Assembly: GCA_019746095.1 (NCBI GenBank)
Contig: JAIESL010000007.1
Span: 1 to 64,000, forward strand
DNA from: Caulobacteraceae bacterium
GTDB taxonomy: Bacteria > Pseudomonadota > Alphaproteobacteria > Caulobacterales > Caulobacteraceae
Length of the DNA stretch: 64,000 nt
Direction of reading: 5' to 3'
The notes under the pieces are model-generated. The model saw only the letters and a list, made by a program, of their open reading frames with translations, ran no database searches and had not been told where the DNA came from. The translations under genes were made by a program, and so were the position numbers. Position 1 is the first letter of the stretch; each line of letters begins with the position of its first letter. This document shows, piece by piece, positions 34,540 to 43,410 of the stretch.

Positions 34540-36852
34540 ATGCCCTCATTTTCGCGTCCTCTCGAAGAGACCCTGCACCGCGCGGTGCACTACGCCAATG
34601 AACGTCGGCACGAGTACGCCACGCTCGAACACCTGCTGCTGGCCCTGGTCGACGACCCGGACGCCGGCAATGTGATGACCGCCTGCAATGTCGATCTGGT
34701 CGCGCTGAAGACGGCGCTGACCCTCTATGTCGACACCGACCTTGCGGCCCTGGCCACCAGCGACGGCGAGGACGCCAAGCCCACGGCCGGTTTCCAGCGC
34801 GTCATCCAGCGCGCGGTGATCCACGTCCAGAGCTCGGGACGCGAGGAGGTCTCGGGCGCAAACGTGCTGGTCGCCATCTTCTCGGAGCGCGAGAGCCACG
34901 CCGCCTATTTCCTGCAGGAGCAGGACATGACCCGGTATGACGCGGTCAACTACATCGCCCACGGCATCGCCAAGAAGGCCGGAAGCAGTGTGGACAAGAG
35001 CCCCGCCAAGACCGGTGGCAGCCCCGAGGACGCCGAGGACGCCGCCGCCGCCAAGACCGGCGGCGAGGCGCTGGAAGCCTATTGCGTCGACCTCAACGAG
35101 AAGTCGCGCAACGGCAAGATCGACCCCCTGATCGGCCGTCACGCCGAGGTCGAGCGGGCCATCCAGATCCTGTGCCGCCGGACCAAGAACAACCCCCTGC
35201 TGGTCGGCGACCCCGGTGTCGGCAAGACCGCCATCGCCGAAGGCCTGGCCCGCAAGATCGTCAACCACGAGGTTCCGGAGGTGCTGGAAGGCGCCACCAT
35301 CTACAGCCTCGACATGGGGGCGCTGCTGGCCGGCACCCGCTATCGCGGCGATTTCGAGGAGCGGCTGAAACAGGTCGTCAAGGAGCTGGAGACGCACGAC
35401 AACGCCATCCTGTTCATCGACGAGATCCATACGGTGATCGGTGCCGGTGCGACCTCGGGCGGGGCCATGGACGCCTCCAACCTGCTCAAACCTGCCCTGG
35501 CCTCGGGCAGCCTGCGCTGCATGGGCTCAACCACCTACAAGGAATACCGCCAGCATTTTGAAAAGGACCGGGCCCTGGCCCGTCGCTTCCAGAAGATCGA
35601 CGTCAATGAGCCGACGGTCGAGGACACGATCAAGATCCTGAAGGGGCTCAAGACCTCCTACGAAGGCCACCACAAGCTCCGCTACACCGACGGGGCCCTG
35701 CGCACCGCGGTCGAGCTGTCGGCCCGCTACATGACCGACCGCAAACTGCCGGACAAGGCGATCGACGTGATCGACGAGGCGGGTGCCAGCCAGATGCTGC
35801 TGCCGGAATCGAAGCGGAAGAAGGTCATCGGCCAGAAGGAGATCGAGGTCGTCATCGCCCGCATGGCCCGGATCCCGGCCAAGTCGGTCTCCAAGTCCGA
35901 CACCGAGGGCCTGCGACAGCTGGATGCGGACCTGAACCGCGTCGTCTTCGGCCAGTCGGCGGCGATCGAACAGGTCTCCGCGGCCATGAAACTGGCCCGC
36001 GCCGGCCTGCGTGATCCGTCCAAGCCGATCGGGGCCTTCCTGTTCAGCGGTCCGACCGGCGTGGGCAAGACCGAGGTGGCCAAACAGCTGGCCTCGACCC
36101 TCGGCATCGAGATGCTGCGCTTCGACATGTCGGAATACATGGAGCGGCACACCGTCAGCCGGCTGATCGGCGCGCCTCCGGGCTATGTCGGCCATGACCA
36201 GGGCGGCCTGCTGACCGATGCCGTCGACCAGCATCCCCACGCCGTGGTGCTGCTCGACGAGATCGAGAAGGCCCACCCGGACGTCTACAACATCCTGCTG
36301 CAGGTGATGGACAACGGCATGCTGACCGATGCGGTCGGCAAGAAGGTCGATTTCCGGAACACCATCCTGATCATGACCACCAATGCCGGGGCCGCCGACA
36401 ACGCCCGCGCCTCCATCGGCTTCGGTCGGGGCAAGGTCGAGGGCGAGGACGACAAGGCCATCCAGCGGCTGTTCGCGCCGGAATTCCGCAACCGCCTCGA
36501 CGCCATCGTGGCGTTCAAGGCGCTGGACTCCGAGACGATCAAGTCGGTGGTGAGCAAATTCATCATCCAGCTGGAGGCCCAGCTGGCCGACCGGAACATC
36601 ACGATCGAACTGACCGATGAGGCGGCCGACTGGCTGGCCAAGAACGGCTTCGATGAACTCTATGGCGCGCGGCCGCTGGCCCGGGTGATCCAGGAGCACA
36701 TCAAGAAGCCGCTGGCCGACGACATCCTGTTCGGACGTCTGACCCGCGGCGGCCATGTGAAGGTGACCCTGACCGACGGCAAGATCGCCTTCGACGTCAC
36801 CGGCCCCAATGCGGCCCAGGTCAAGGCGGTGGAGGCCCAGGCCGCGGACTGA
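34540..36852 (+). CDS. clpA: ATP-dependent Clp protease ATP-binding subunit ClpA
   Basis: A 770-residue AAA+ unfoldase. The N-domain (about 1-145) binds ClpS. D1 has Walker [11 protein letters not shown] and D2 has [10 protein letters not shown]. The ClpA-type domain order and the absence of a ClpB-like middle coiled coil separate it from disaggregases. An acidic, Ala-rich linker ([11 protein letters not shown]) joins the N-domain to D1. It works with ClpP, encoded 16 kb downstream. AGAGGAACC precedes the ATG. Confidence 0.97.
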   Translation: MPSFSRPLEETLHRAVHYANERRHEYATLEHLLLALVDDPDAGNVMTACNVDLVALKTALTLYVDTDLAALATSDGEDAKPTAGFQRVIQRAVIHVQSSGREEVSGANVLVAIFSERESHAAYFLQEQDMTRYDAVNYIAHGIAKKAGSSVDKSPAKTGGSPEDAEDAAAAKTGGEALEAYCVDLNEKSRNGKIDPLIGRHAEVERAIQILCRRTKNNPLLVGDPGVGKTAIAEGLARKIVNHEVPEVLEGATIYSLDMGALLAGTRYRGDFEERLKQVVKELETHDNAILFIDEIHTVIGAGATSGGAMDASNLLKPALASGSLRCMGSTTYKEYRQHFEKDRALARRFQKIDVNEPTVEDTIKILKGLKTSYEGHHKLRYTDGALRTAVELSARYMTDRKLPDKAIDVIDEAGASQMLLPESKRKKVIGQKEIEVVIARMARIPAKSVSKSDTEGLRQLDADLNRVVFGQSAAIEQVSAAMKLARAGLRDPSKPIGAFLFSGPTGVGKTEVAKQLASTLGIEMLRFDMSEYMERHTVSRLIGAPPGYVGHDQGGLLTDAVDQHPHAVVLLDEIEKAHPDVYNILLQVMDNGMLTDAVGKKVDFRNTILIMTTNAGAADNARASIGFGRGKVEGEDDKAIQRLFAPEFRNRLDAIVAFKALDSETIKSVVSKFIIQLEAQLADRNITIELTDEAADWLAKNGFDELYGARPLARVIQEHIKKPLADDILFGRLTRGGHVKVTLTDGKIAFDVTGPNAAQVKAVEAQAAD

Positions 36853-36872
36853 CCGGGGTCTTTGCCGGAAAC

Positions 36873-36906
36873 GAAAAAGGCCCGGGCAGCGATGCCCGGG
36901 CCTTTT
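36873..36906. terminator. bidirectional terminator between clpA and the csbD-like gene
   Basis: AAAAAGGCCCGGGCA-GCGA-TGCCCGGGCCTTTT: the stem has T-runs on both strands, so it can serve both convergent genes. Confidence 0.88.
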
Positions 36907-36927
36907 GAGTGTTGGAGCCGTTCGGCT

Positions 36928-37233
36928 CTAGCGGCGGCGGCCGAGGCCGCTGAGCAGCAGGGCCAGGCCGGCGACGATGCCGGTGGTCAGCAGCGGCTTG
37001 CGGCGGGCGAACTCGAGGCCCTGGCGCGCCCGGCCCTGGTATTCGCGCGGGGCCTTCTCGACCAGTCCTTCCAGCCCGTCGATGACACGGCCATAGGCGT
37101 CACGCGCCTTGCCCTTCACTTCGTTGAGACGGCCGTCCAGCTGCAGCCGGCTGTCGCCGGTCAGGCGGCCGATGGCGGACTGGGCCTTGCCGGTCAGGGT
37201 GTCTGCGGCACCGTCGATGCGTGGGTTGGTCAT
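36928..37233 (-). CDS. CsbD-like stress protein with C-terminal membrane helix
   Basis: About 101 residues. The N-terminal part (TNPRIDGAADTLTGKAQSAIGRLTGD, QLDGRLNEVKGKARDAYG) follows the CsbD family pattern. A C-terminal hydrophobic helix (LLTTGIVAGLALLLSGLGRRR) suggests membrane anchoring, as in YjbJ-type relatives. I start at ATG 37233, with AAGGAT-TTCTCCC upstream; the track ORF adds 27 residues. CsbD proteins are general-stress induced. The leader resembles that of the KGG gene at 47952. Confidence 0.72.
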   Translation of the reverse strand: MTNPRIDGAADTLTGKAQSAIGRLTGDSRLQLDGRLNEVKGKARDAYGRVIDGLEGLVEKAPREYQGRARQGLEFARRKPLLTTGIVAGLALLLSGLGRRR

Positions 37234-37349
37234 GGGAGAAATCCTTGGGGTCGGGGAGGGGGAGACTGCCGATGGAGCGCATGTGGGAACGGCCGGTTCC
37301 CGGGAAAAGAGCATGCCGGTGAAGTGGGACAGCCTGCCGCGCCTCTATA

Positions 37350-37395
37350 TTACCCGGGCGATATTGACTGGTCCATTATATCCGGGTAAATCCAG
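37350..37395 (+). promoter_or_regulatory. promoter with paired operator-like half-sites, DUF2239 gene
   Basis: TTGACT (37364-37369)-N17-TAAATC is a good sigma-70 promoter. It is framed by inverted arms TTACCCGG (37350-37357) and CCGGGTAA (37382-37389). The right arm overlaps the -10 region, so occupancy would block transcription. Confidence 0.5.
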
Positions 37396-37419
37396 CGAAC
37401 TGAACCGAGGATCTGCCCG

Positions 37420-37998
37420 ATGACCGTGCCTGCCGACCAAGCCCTGCTCGCCTTCGCCGGCCATCGCCTGCTGGCCCGCGGCCCGGCCACGGAGGTCGTG
37501 GCGGCGGTCAAGACGGCGACGGATGCGGGCGAGACCGTCCTGACCTTTGATGCCGTCTCTGGCGGGGTCGTCGATCTTGACCTGCGTGGCGAGATCGCCG
37601 CCGTCCTGGCCCGGCTGACTCCGGCGTCCGGGCCGGAGAAGCGCGGCCCCGGCCGTCCGAAACTGGGCGTCACAGCGCGCGAGGTGACCCTGCTGCCGCG
37701 CCACTGGGACTGGCTGGCCGGCCAGCCCGGCGGGGCGTCTGTTGCCTTGCGCAAACTGGTCGAGGGCGCGCTGAAGGAGGCCGAGGGCCCGGACCGGGCG
37801 CGCCGTGCGAAGGAGGCGGCGTACCGGTTCATGACGGCGATCGCTGGCGACCTGCCCGGCTATGAGGCGGCGGTGCGGAGGCTGTTCGCGGGGGACTGGA
37901 CGGCGTTCGACGCGGCGGTGGAAGGCTGGCCGGAGGGGGTGCGGGATGCGGTGCGCGGGATGGCGGCGGGGGCGTGGGGTGAGAGGGTGAAAGCCTAA
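37420..37998 (+). CDS. DUF2239 family protein with RHH-like segment
   Basis: A 192-residue protein of the DUF2239 family. The middle ([20 protein letters not shown], then [20 protein letters not shown]) has a ribbon-helix-helix-like strand-helix-helix arrangement after a GRPK tag, suggesting DNA binding. The C-terminal part has two helices with [16 protein letters not shown]. It probably regulates itself through the palindromic promoter. Its stop overlaps the cobS stop by three bases in convergent orientation. Confidence 0.72.
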   Translation: MTVPADQALLAFAGHRLLARGPATEVVAAVKTATDAGETVLTFDAVSGGVVDLDLRGEIAAVLARLTPASGPEKRGPGRPKLGVTAREVTLLPRHWDWLAGQPGGASVALRKLVEGALKEAEGPDRARRAKEAAYRFMTAIAGDLPGYEAAVRRLFAGDWTAFDAAVEGWPEGVRDAVRGMAAGAWGERVKA

Positions 37999-38999
37999 CC
38001 CACCTTTACCCGCGTCGCGGCCTCAGGCAGGTCTTCCCCGAAGGCCCGCTGGTAGAATTCCGCGATCGTCGGGCGTTCCAGCTCGTCGCATTTGTTCAGG
38101 AAGGTCAGGCGGAAGGCCAGGCCGACGTCGCCCGCGAAGATGATGGCGTTCTGGGCCCAGGTGATGACCGTGCGCGGGCTCATCACAGTCGAGATGTCGC
38201 CGTTCATGAAGGCGTTGCGGGTCATGTCGGCGACGCGGACCATGGCGGCGATGCGGCGGCGGCCGTCTGCGTCCTGCCACTCGGGGACCTTGGCGGCCAC
38301 GATCCCGGCCTCGACGTCGTGGTCGAGGTAGTTGAGCGTGGTGACGATGTTCCAGCGGTCCATCTGGCCCTGATTGATCTGCTGGGTGCCGTGGTACAGG
38401 CCCGAGGTGTCGCCCAGGCCGATGGTGTTGGTGGTCGAGAACAGGCGGAACCAGGGGTTCGGCCGGATGACGCGGTTCTGGTCCAGCAGGGTCAGGCGGC
38501 CCTGGGCCTCCAGCACGCGCTGGATCACGAACATCACATCGGGGCGGCCGGCGTCATATTCGTCGAACACCAGGGCGATCGGGCGCTGGATGGCCCAGGG
38601 CAGCATGCCCTCGCGGAATTCGGTGATCTGTTTGCCGTCCTTGAGGATGATGGCGTCCTTGCCGACCAGATCGATACGGCTGACGTGGCTGTCGAGGTTC
38701 ACGCGCACCATCGGCCAGTTCAGCCGGGCGGCGACCTGCTCGATATGGGTCGACTTGCCGGTGCCGTGATAGCCCTGGACCATGACGCGGCGGTCGAAGG
38801 CGAAGCCGGCGCAGATGGCCAGCGTCGTCTGCGGATCGAAGCGATAGGCCTCGTCGATCTCGGGGACATGGCTGTCGCGCTCGGTGAAGACCGGCACCAC
38901 CATGTCGGAATCGACCCCGAAGATCTCGCGCACGGTCGCCTTGCGGTGCGGTTCCAGGGCCAGGAGAGGGTCGGGTGTCGAGTCGAGCGGGGAGGTCAT
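37995..38999 (-). CDS. cobS: aerobic cobaltochelatase subunit CobS
   Basis: A 334-residue AAA+ (MoxR-like) ATPase of the cobaltochelatase that inserts cobalt during aerobic cobalamin synthesis. Walker A is GYHGTGKST and Walker B is [13 protein letters not shown]. It normally works with CobN and CobT. In many Alphaproteobacteria cobT follows directly; here the next gene is convergent DUF2239, so cobT is not adjacent. A J-domain gene lies 74 nt upstream, as often seen. Confidence 0.94.
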   Translation of the reverse strand: MTSPLDSTPDPLLALEPHRKATVREIFGVDSDMVVPVFTERDSHVPEIDEAYRFDPQTTLAICAGFAFDRRVMVQGYHGTGKSTHIEQVAARLNWPMVRVNLDSHVSRIDLVGKDAIILKDGKQITEFREGMLPWAIQRPIALVFDEYDAGRPDVMFVIQRVLEAQGRLTLLDQNRVIRPNPWFRLFSTTNTIGLGDTSGLYHGTQQINQGQMDRWNIVTTLNYLDHDVEAGIVAAKVPEWQDADGRRRIAAMVRVADMTRNAFMNGDISTVMSPRTVITWAQNAIIFAGDVGLAFRLTFLNKCDELERPTIAEFYQRAFGEDLPEAATRVKVG

Positions 39000-39073
39000 G
39001 CTGTGCGATTAGCGCAGGCCCGCCCACACTTAAACCCCGCCCGACCGGTCCGGTGCGAAGACGGTGTCGCGGT

Positions 39074-39745
39074 TCAGGCCAGGCCGGCCTTCTTAAGGGT
39101 CTTGTAGGCCTTGATCACGCTCTGCAGCTTGGCCTCGGCCCCGCGGTCGCCCTGGTTCAGGTCGGGGTGGAAGCGTTTCAGCATCTCGTGATAGCGCGCC
39201 TTGACCCCGGCCTTGCTGGTGCGGGCATCGAGGTCGAGCACGGCCAGGGCCGCACGCTCCAGCTTGCCGAGGCGCAGCGCGTCCTCACCGGCCGGTCCGG
39301 CCTGCTCCCGGGTGCGGCGGCCGAACAGGCCAAAACTGTCCTGCCAGCTGCCGGCCCCCCTGGTGTTGGCCGTGCCCATCTTGGAGGCGAAGGCGGCGGC
39401 CTCACGGCTGAACTTGCCCGCCTTCATTTCCCAGGTCGGGCGGCCGCCGGTCATGGCCTCGTTTTCCTTGGCCGCGCGGACCTCGCCGTCGCTCATGCCG
39501 GCGTAGAAATTCCAGCCCTTGTTGTACTCGCCCGCATGGCCCTGGCAGAAGTCGTAGAAGTCGTTCAGCCGCTCGCGCGACTTGGGCGCGCGCGCCGTCG
39601 CCGGCTTGCTGCAGTCGGGCCACTGGCAGCGGACCTCGCCCGGCTTCAGATGCAGGACATCGGCCTCCGCCGCCGCCTCTTCGGGGCGCGGTGGCTTGAT
39701 CCGCATATCCTTGAAGCGCGGCTTGTATTCAAATTCGGATGACAT
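39074..39745 (-). CDS. C-terminal J-domain protein
   Basis: A 223-residue protein. An N-terminal part has a cysteine pair (VRCQWPDCSKPA), perhaps binding metal, and a WNFYAGMSDGEVRAA segment. The C-terminal J-domain carries the HPD triad (KRFHPDLNQGD) that stimulates DnaK. This architecture is typical of Alphaproteobacteria next to bolA and cobS. I start at ATG 39745; the track ORF is extended by 65 residues. Confidence 0.85.
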   Translation of the reverse strand: MSSEFEYKPRFKDMRIKPPRPEEAAAEADVLHLKPGEVRCQWPDCSKPATARAPKSRERLNDFYDFCQGHAGEYNKGWNFYAGMSDGEVRAAKENEAMTGGRPTWEMKAGKFSREAAAFASKMGTANTRGAGSWQDSFGLFGRRTREQAGPAGEDALRLGKLERAALAVLDLDARTSKAGVKARYHEMLKRFHPDLNQGDRGAEAKLQSVIKAYKTLKKAGLA

Positions 39746-39790
39746 CGGACCCAGTGTAGGGTCGAATTGGTCACCAACAAGGACACACCC

Positions 39791-40090
39791 ATGCCGGAAG
39801 GCCCGATTGCGACGATTATCCGGGAAAAGCTGACGGCGGGCCTGTCGCCCGAGCGGCTGGAGATCGAGGACGACAGCGCGCGGCACGCCGGGCACCACCA
39901 TGAGGGCGGGATGGATGCGCGCCCCGGCGGCGAGAGCCACTTCAATCTGACGGTCGTAGCCGCGGCCTTCGAGGGCCAGGGACGGGTGCAGCGTCAGCGG
40001 GCGATCAATGCCCTACTGCGTGACGAACTTGCCGGACCGGTGCACGCCCTGTCGATCAGGGCCCTGACCCCGGGCGAGGCTGCAGGGTGA
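39791..40090 (+). CDS. BolA family protein
   Basis: A 99-residue BolA-like protein with class II-KH fold: the N-terminal helix (IIREKLTAGLSPERLEIEDDS), His-rich loop (ARHAGHHHEGG) and conserved ESHFNLTVVAAAFEG. BolA proteins work with monothiol glutaredoxins in iron-sulfur and iron homeostasis. Start is ATG 39791, with AAGGA upstream. Divergent from the J-domain gene (45 nt gap). Confidence 0.93.
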   Translation: MPEGPIATIIREKLTAGLSPERLEIEDDSARHAGHHHEGGMDARPGGESHFNLTVVAAAFEGQGRVQRQRAINALLRDELAGPVHALSIRALTPGEAAG

Positions 40091-40170
40091 TGTCCGCGCT
40101 GCGGGAATGTTGCGGAACAGACACGTTCACCTCGTCTTAGAACGTTCACCCTAACGTCCCGTCGAGGTTA

Positions 40171-42003
40171 ATGAGGGGCGGGCCTGTGGTGGAATCCGAC
40201 GGCATCGGCAAGTCGACCAGTGGCGAGCCCGGCGCCGGCGAGGCCGCGCAGGCCCTGCGTGCGATTCTGCAGACCCATTATCTCCGCTACATGATCATCG
40301 GCACCTGGGCCCTGGGCCTGCTGGCGACCGTCGGCTTCACCAGTGCCGCCCTCTGGTTCGTCGCCACCGTCGCCGCCGGCACCCTTCGGGGAGCCGTCGA
40401 GAAGCGGATCAGTGACCGGGTCGGCGCCGGCTGGGGTCTGGTTTTCCCGGCTGTGGCCACCGCGACCACCGCCGCCTGGGCCACCGCGCCTGTCATCGCC
40501 TGGTATTCCGGCCATCCGTTCGGCCCCACGCTTGCCGCAGTTCTGCTGATCTGCGGCTATGTTCTGGTGTTCTCCCAGCTGCGCGCCTCCCCGCGCCAGG
40601 CCCTGGTGATCTCGTCACCCTATGGGCTGGCGGCCGCGGTCATCCTGGCCGGTATGTGGGGTGGGCCCCTTTTCTGGCCCTTCCTCGCCATCATGCCTCT
40701 GGCGGCCTCCGGTCTGGTGGTGCTGGTCATGATGACCATGTTGCGCGAGGAGCGCATCCGCGCCTTCCAGGAACACCAGGCCCATCTGATCGAGGAACTG
40801 GAGGCCGCGCGCGACAAGGCCAATGCCGCCAGCGACGCCAAGTCCAACTTCCTCGGCGTCATCTCCCATGAGCTGCGGACCCCGATGAACGGCGTGCTGG
40901 GCGCAGCCCAGCTGCTCGGCACCACCCGGCTGGAGCCGACCCAGCGCGAATATCTGTCGATCATCCGCAACTCGGGCGACAATCTGCTCAGCCTGCTCAA
41001 CGACATCCTCGACATGACCAAGATCGAGGCGGGCAAGATGACCTTCGAGATCGTCGATGTTTCGATCGAGGATCTGCACAAGCGCGTCACCGGTCCCTTC
41101 CAGGCCCAGGCCGAGGCCAAGGGCCTGACCTTCAACGCCCGGTTCGAGGGCGATATTCCGGCCGTCGTGCGCGGCGACCCGCTGCGCGTCTGCCAGGTCA
41201 TTCACAACCTGCTCTCCAATGCCGTAAAATTCACCGACAATGGCGAGGTCTCCTACCTGGTCCGCGGCGAGCGTCTCGAGAACGGCCGTGTCCGCTTCGA
41301 CTTTGCCGTCACCGATTCCGGAGCCGGCATCGCCCCGGACGACCTGGCACGGCTGTTCCAGCCCTTCACCCAGGTGGATGCCTCCTCGACGCGCCGCTTC
41401 GGCGGCACCGGCCTCGGCCTGACCATTTCGCGCCGCATGGCCAACATCATGGATGGGGACATCACCGTGGTGTCGACCCTGGGACAGGGCTCGACCTTCA
41501 CCTTCTCGGTCGAGGCCGATGTGGTTGAATGGACGCGCCAGACGGCCGCCGAACCCATCCATGCCGAGACCCAGGACGGCCGGGCCCTGAGCGTGCTGGT
41601 GGTCGAGGACCACCCGGTCAACCGCATGATCCTCGAAGCCTGGATGGGCTCCGCCGGCCACGCCTCCGCCACCGCCGAGAACGGGCAGGTCGCCATCGAG
41701 GCCGCGGACGAACAGCGGTTCGACCTGATCATCATGGATGTGAACATGCCGGTGATGGACGGCCTGACCGCCACGCGGGCCATCCGCGCCGGGGACGGCC
41801 CCAACCGGGACACCCCGATCGTCGTTCTCTCGGCCTCTGCCCGCCGTGAGGACCATGCCGCCGGCCTGGACGCAGGCGCGGATGCCTATCTGAACAAGCC
41901 CATCGATTTCGCCGCCCTCGCCAAGGTGATGAACCGCGTCGGTGGCGGGCGTTCGGCGGTCCGGGCGCTGGTCGACGCCGGCGAGACGACCGCAGCGGCC
42001 TGA
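40171..42003 (+). CDS. hybrid histidine kinase with membrane N-terminus and receiver
   Basis: A 610-residue sensor. The N-terminal third has five to six hydrophobic segments (RYMIIGTWALGLLATVGF to LLICGYVLVFS), then a coiled coil. HisKA has phospho-His in LGVISHELRTPMNG. The HATPase has N-box LLSNAVKF and G-box GGTGLGLT. The C-terminal receiver has Asp in IIMDVNMPVMDG and Lys in YLNKPID. Start is ATG 40171; a GTG at 40186 is an alternative. The input signal is unknown. Two ACGTTCACC direct repeats lie upstream. Confidence 0.92.
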   Translation: MRGGPVVESDGIGKSTSGEPGAGEAAQALRAILQTHYLRYMIIGTWALGLLATVGFTSAALWFVATVAAGTLRGAVEKRISDRVGAGWGLVFPAVATATTAAWATAPVIAWYSGHPFGPTLAAVLLICGYVLVFSQLRASPRQALVISSPYGLAAAVILAGMWGGPLFWPFLAIMPLAASGLVVLVMMTMLREERIRAFQEHQAHLIEELEAARDKANAASDAKSNFLGVISHELRTPMNGVLGAAQLLGTTRLEPTQREYLSIIRNSGDNLLSLLNDILDMTKIEAGKMTFEIVDVSIEDLHKRVTGPFQAQAEAKGLTFNARFEGDIPAVVRGDPLRVCQVIHNLLSNAVKFTDNGEVSYLVRGERLENGRVRFDFAVTDSGAGIAPDDLARLFQPFTQVDASSTRRFGGTGLGLTISRRMANIMDGDITVVSTLGQGSTFTFSVEADVVEWTRQTAAEPIHAETQDGRALSVLVVEDHPVNRMILEAWMGSAGHASATAENGQVAIEAADEQRFDLIIMDVNMPVMDGLTATRAIRAGDGPNRDTPIVVLSASARREDHAAGLDAGADAYLNKPIDFAALAKVMNRVGGGRSAVRALVDAGETTAAA

Positions 42004-42018
42004 TCCCTCCGCAAAAGC

Positions 42019-42044
42019 GTTCAGAAGGCGACCGCCTTCTGAAC
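42019..42044. repeat. perfect 12-bp inverted repeat
   Basis: GTTCAGAAGGCG-AC-CGCCTTCTGAAC lies 16 nt after the histidine-kinase stop. No T-run follows, so it is not a typical intrinsic terminator. Its right end overlaps the candidate -35 of the rcnB-like gene. Confidence 0.9.
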
Positions 42045-42064
42045 CTGGGGTGACCCGCGCCGTT
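42040..42064 (+). promoter_or_regulatory. EcfG-like promoter candidate of the RcnB-like gene
   Basis: TGAAC-N17-GTT differs from the alphaproteobacterial EcfG consensus (GGAAC-N17/18-GTT) at the first base. It lies about 75 nt before the start. Confidence 0.35.
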
Positions 42065-42137
42065 CAGACGCGGCTCAACCCGCACGGTCCAGAGTGGGCA
42101 CAGGTCGAAATCCTTCGGCTCCATCTGGAGACGTCTC

Positions 42138-42641
42138 ATGAAGAAGATTCTCACCGCTGCTCTCGCCGCAACGCTCGCCGTAAGCTCGCTGGGCGTGGCC
42201 TCTGCCGCCGAAGCCCAGTCGCGGGGCAACCACGAACAGCGCCAGGATCGCCGCGACGATCGCCGTGACGATCGTGGCGACCGCCAGGAAGAGCGCCGCG
42301 ACGATCGCGATGACCGTCGAGAGTGGCGTCAGGACAGCCGTGACGACCGTCGCGAGTTCCGCCAGGACCAGCGAGCCTATGGCCGCTGGCAGCAGTCGCA
42401 ACGCCGCTATAGCGCCGGCCGGTACTATGCGCCGCGTGGCTACCAGCAGCGTGACTGGTCCTATGGCCAGCGCATGCCGAGCTACTACCGCTCGAACCAG
42501 TACGTGGTGAACGACTACAGCCGCTACGGCCTCCGCGCCCCGCCCCGTGGATACCACTATATCCGCAGTGGCGATGATGTCGTCCTCGCCGCGATCGCCG
42601 GCGGCGTGATCGTCGCCGTGATCGCCGGCCTGTTCAACTAG
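42138..42641 (+). CDS. RcnB family periplasmic protein
   Basis: A 167-residue protein with signal peptide (cleavage near AEAQS). It continues with a low-complexity Arg/Asp/Glu tract (RRDDRRDDRGDRQEERR) encoded by imperfect GACGATCGC-type repeats, a Tyr/Arg-rich stretch, and the RcnB-like end PPRGYHYIRSGDDVVLAAIAGG with a C-terminal hydrophobic segment. E. coli RcnB is involved in Ni/Co homeostasis; relatives in Alphaproteobacteria are often envelope-stress proteins. Confidence 0.8.
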   Translation: MKKILTAALAATLAVSSLGVASAAEAQSRGNHEQRQDRRDDRRDDRGDRQEERRDDRDDRREWRQDSRDDRREFRQDQRAYGRWQQSQRRYSAGRYYAPRGYQQRDWSYGQRMPSYYRSNQYVVNDYSRYGLRAPPRGYHYIRSGDDVVLAAIAGGVIVAVIAGLFN

Positions 42642-42667
42642 GGCCGGTCGCCTCCACACGCTGAACG

Positions 42668-42695
42668 CCCCGCAGGGAAACCTGCGGGGTGTTTT
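42668..42695 (+). terminator. intrinsic terminator of the RcnB-like gene
   Basis: CCCCGCAGG-GAAA-CCTGCGGGG followed by TGTTTTC. Confidence 0.88.
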
Positions 42696-42699
42696 CGCA

Positions 42700-43305
42700 T
42701 CAGCCGTCCGGGTCGGCCCGGCCGGGCTCGCCATCGTCCGTCAGGCCGCACAGCTGCAGGAAGCCGATCACCGGGATCGTGCGTTGTCGTACCGGCCGGG
42801 CGAGGAACAACTGGGCCGGGGCCTCGGCCCGCGCCATCAGTGGCAGGACGATCCAGCGCCCGGGGAAGCGGCGCACATCGATATCCGGGTCGGCCTTGAG
42901 CTGCGGGCAGTACCGCAGCGAGCGGTCCACACAGGCCCGGTGCAGGGGCGCGATGGCCCCGGCGTCGATCAGAACCGTGTCGTTCGCCAGATCGCCCGGC
43001 AGCCCGTCGCCCCGGGCGGCGGCGCGCAGCCGGCCCACGGTCACCGGGTGAGCGACCTGCGTCCAGCGGTTGTCCGCCGCCGTCGGCTGTCCGCACATCG
43101 GGCAGAGCATGTCGCGCACCGACAGCCGCTGCCGCACGGCATGGTTCTGGGAATACAGCGGCTTGCCCCTGCCGGGATGGTCGGCCTGGAGGATGGCCAG
43201 GGCCCCGCCGACGGACGGGCAGGGACCCACTCCCAGCCCGGGCTCCCCGGTCCAGCTGGTGACCCAGGGCACGTCAACGCCGACCTTCAGTGACGACAGC
43301 TTCAT
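42700..43305 (-). CDS. hypothetical protein with CPMC motif
   Basis: A 201-residue protein. The N-terminus (VDVPWVTSWTGE) and a knuckle (MLCPMCGQPTA) suggest metal binding, with more cysteines at ACVDRSLRYCPQ. No transmembrane segment or known domain is seen. GAGG precedes the ATG with good spacing. It lies alone, convergent with rcnB-like and divergent from mscS. Confidence 0.55.
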   Translation of the reverse strand: MKLSSLKVGVDVPWVTSWTGEPGLGVGPCPSVGGALAILQADHPGRGKPLYSQNHAVRQRLSVRDMLCPMCGQPTAADNRWTQVAHPVTVGRLRAAARGDGLPGDLANDTVLIDAGAIAPLHRACVDRSLRYCPQLKADPDIDVRRFPGRWIVLPLMARAEAPAQLFLARPVRQRTIPVIGFLQLCGLTDDGEPGRADPDG

Positions 43306-43410
43306 TGGGGCCCCTCAGACCAACCCTTGCGCTTCCGAAGCGACGCCGTCGAGGTCCGTCTGACGGCTCGCAGGGGTTCCAAATCGGGCCGGAGGCGTTA
43401 GACCCGGCCC

